Part shown: piece by piece, positions 63,898-64,000 of the stretch
How positions within the stretch are numbered: position 1 is the first letter of the stretch
How the letters are laid out: each line of letters starts with the position of its first letter
Assembly (NCBI GenBank): GCA_031002005.1
Contig: JARYHS010009186.1
Location: 183,732,437-183,796,436, forward strand
Source of the DNA: Vandiemenella viatica
Taxonomy: Eukaryota; Arthropoda; Insecta; Orthoptera; Morabidae
DNA length: 64,000 nt
Direction of reading: 5' to 3'
Notes under the pieces: generated by a model
The model's database searches: none
Told to the model about the DNA's origin: nothing
The model's input: only the letters and a program-made list of their open reading frames with translations
Program-made: the position numbers and the translations under genes

Positions 63898-64000
63898 TTA
63901 AGACTTTGTAATTACGGCAAGAGAACAATGTATAAAGCAGATTGGGAGATAATCCACTAATTTGACCTTTATTTGTTCATATGGGATAAAATCACGATGC

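Noticed and set aside
1..64000. CRISPR arrays, bacterial operons, ribosome-binding sites, rRNA genes
   Set aside because: None seen; introns, SINEs and LINEs show this is eukaryotic nuclear DNA.

Overview
The window is AT-rich, repeat-dense nuclear DNA from an insect, most likely a large-genome hemimetabolous species (Orthoptera- or Phasmatodea-like). That placement is an inference from the transposon families and the interspersed tRNA-derived SINEs; I cannot name the species. There is one convincing host gene. The rest is intron and intergenic DNA filled with decayed mobile elements, plus one compact gene cluster of unknown, possibly viral or mobile, origin that ends in a 1,000-base assembly gap.

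Host gene (minus strand, 59,179 down to 21,210): an ABCG half-transporter of the White clade (eye-pigment precursor transporters). I placed twelve coding exons by GT-AG boundaries. All eleven junctions keep reading frame, giving 639 codons plus a stop with no internal stop. The order is an N-terminal exon, a Walker A exon, a signature exon, a Walker B exon, then the six-helix membrane half and the stop. The first coding exon, holding the ATG, was not found and may lie upstream of 59.2 kb or beyond the window. Exon 11 (28,944-29,049) is easy to miss and is unusually diverged. The gene may therefore be a White paralogue rather than the orthologous pigment gene.

Left flank, 0.3-15.4 kb (downstream of the gene): fragments of several LINE lineages (jockey/I-like, L1/Tx1-like, RTE-like), a hAT/ZBED-like element, several SINEs, and at 14.9-15.4 kb a SINE with clean target-site duplications next to a 235-bp near-perfect palindrome.

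Central cluster, 16.1-17.6 kb: GC-richer than its surroundings. It has consensus cAMP-response (CRE) palindromes, YY1-like motifs, four ~45-bp tandem repeats, a TATA box and initiator, then an intact 232-codon gene and 19 bases later the start of a paralogue cut off by the gap. The product looks like a PC4/SUB1-type single-stranded-DNA-binding fold, apparently in two copies per protein. This is the best candidate here for something undescribed. Directly after the gap lies a decayed Penelope-like retroelement with a GIY-YIG endonuclease, with a MITE just downstream.

Introns and right flank, 22-64 kb: Tc1/mariner, CR1-like, RTE-like, Helitron (one with intact-looking ends at 54,941-55,846, one internally deleted at about 57.9-58.8 kb), MITEs and SINEs. 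No tRNA or rRNA genes, CRISPR arrays or bacterial features were seen.
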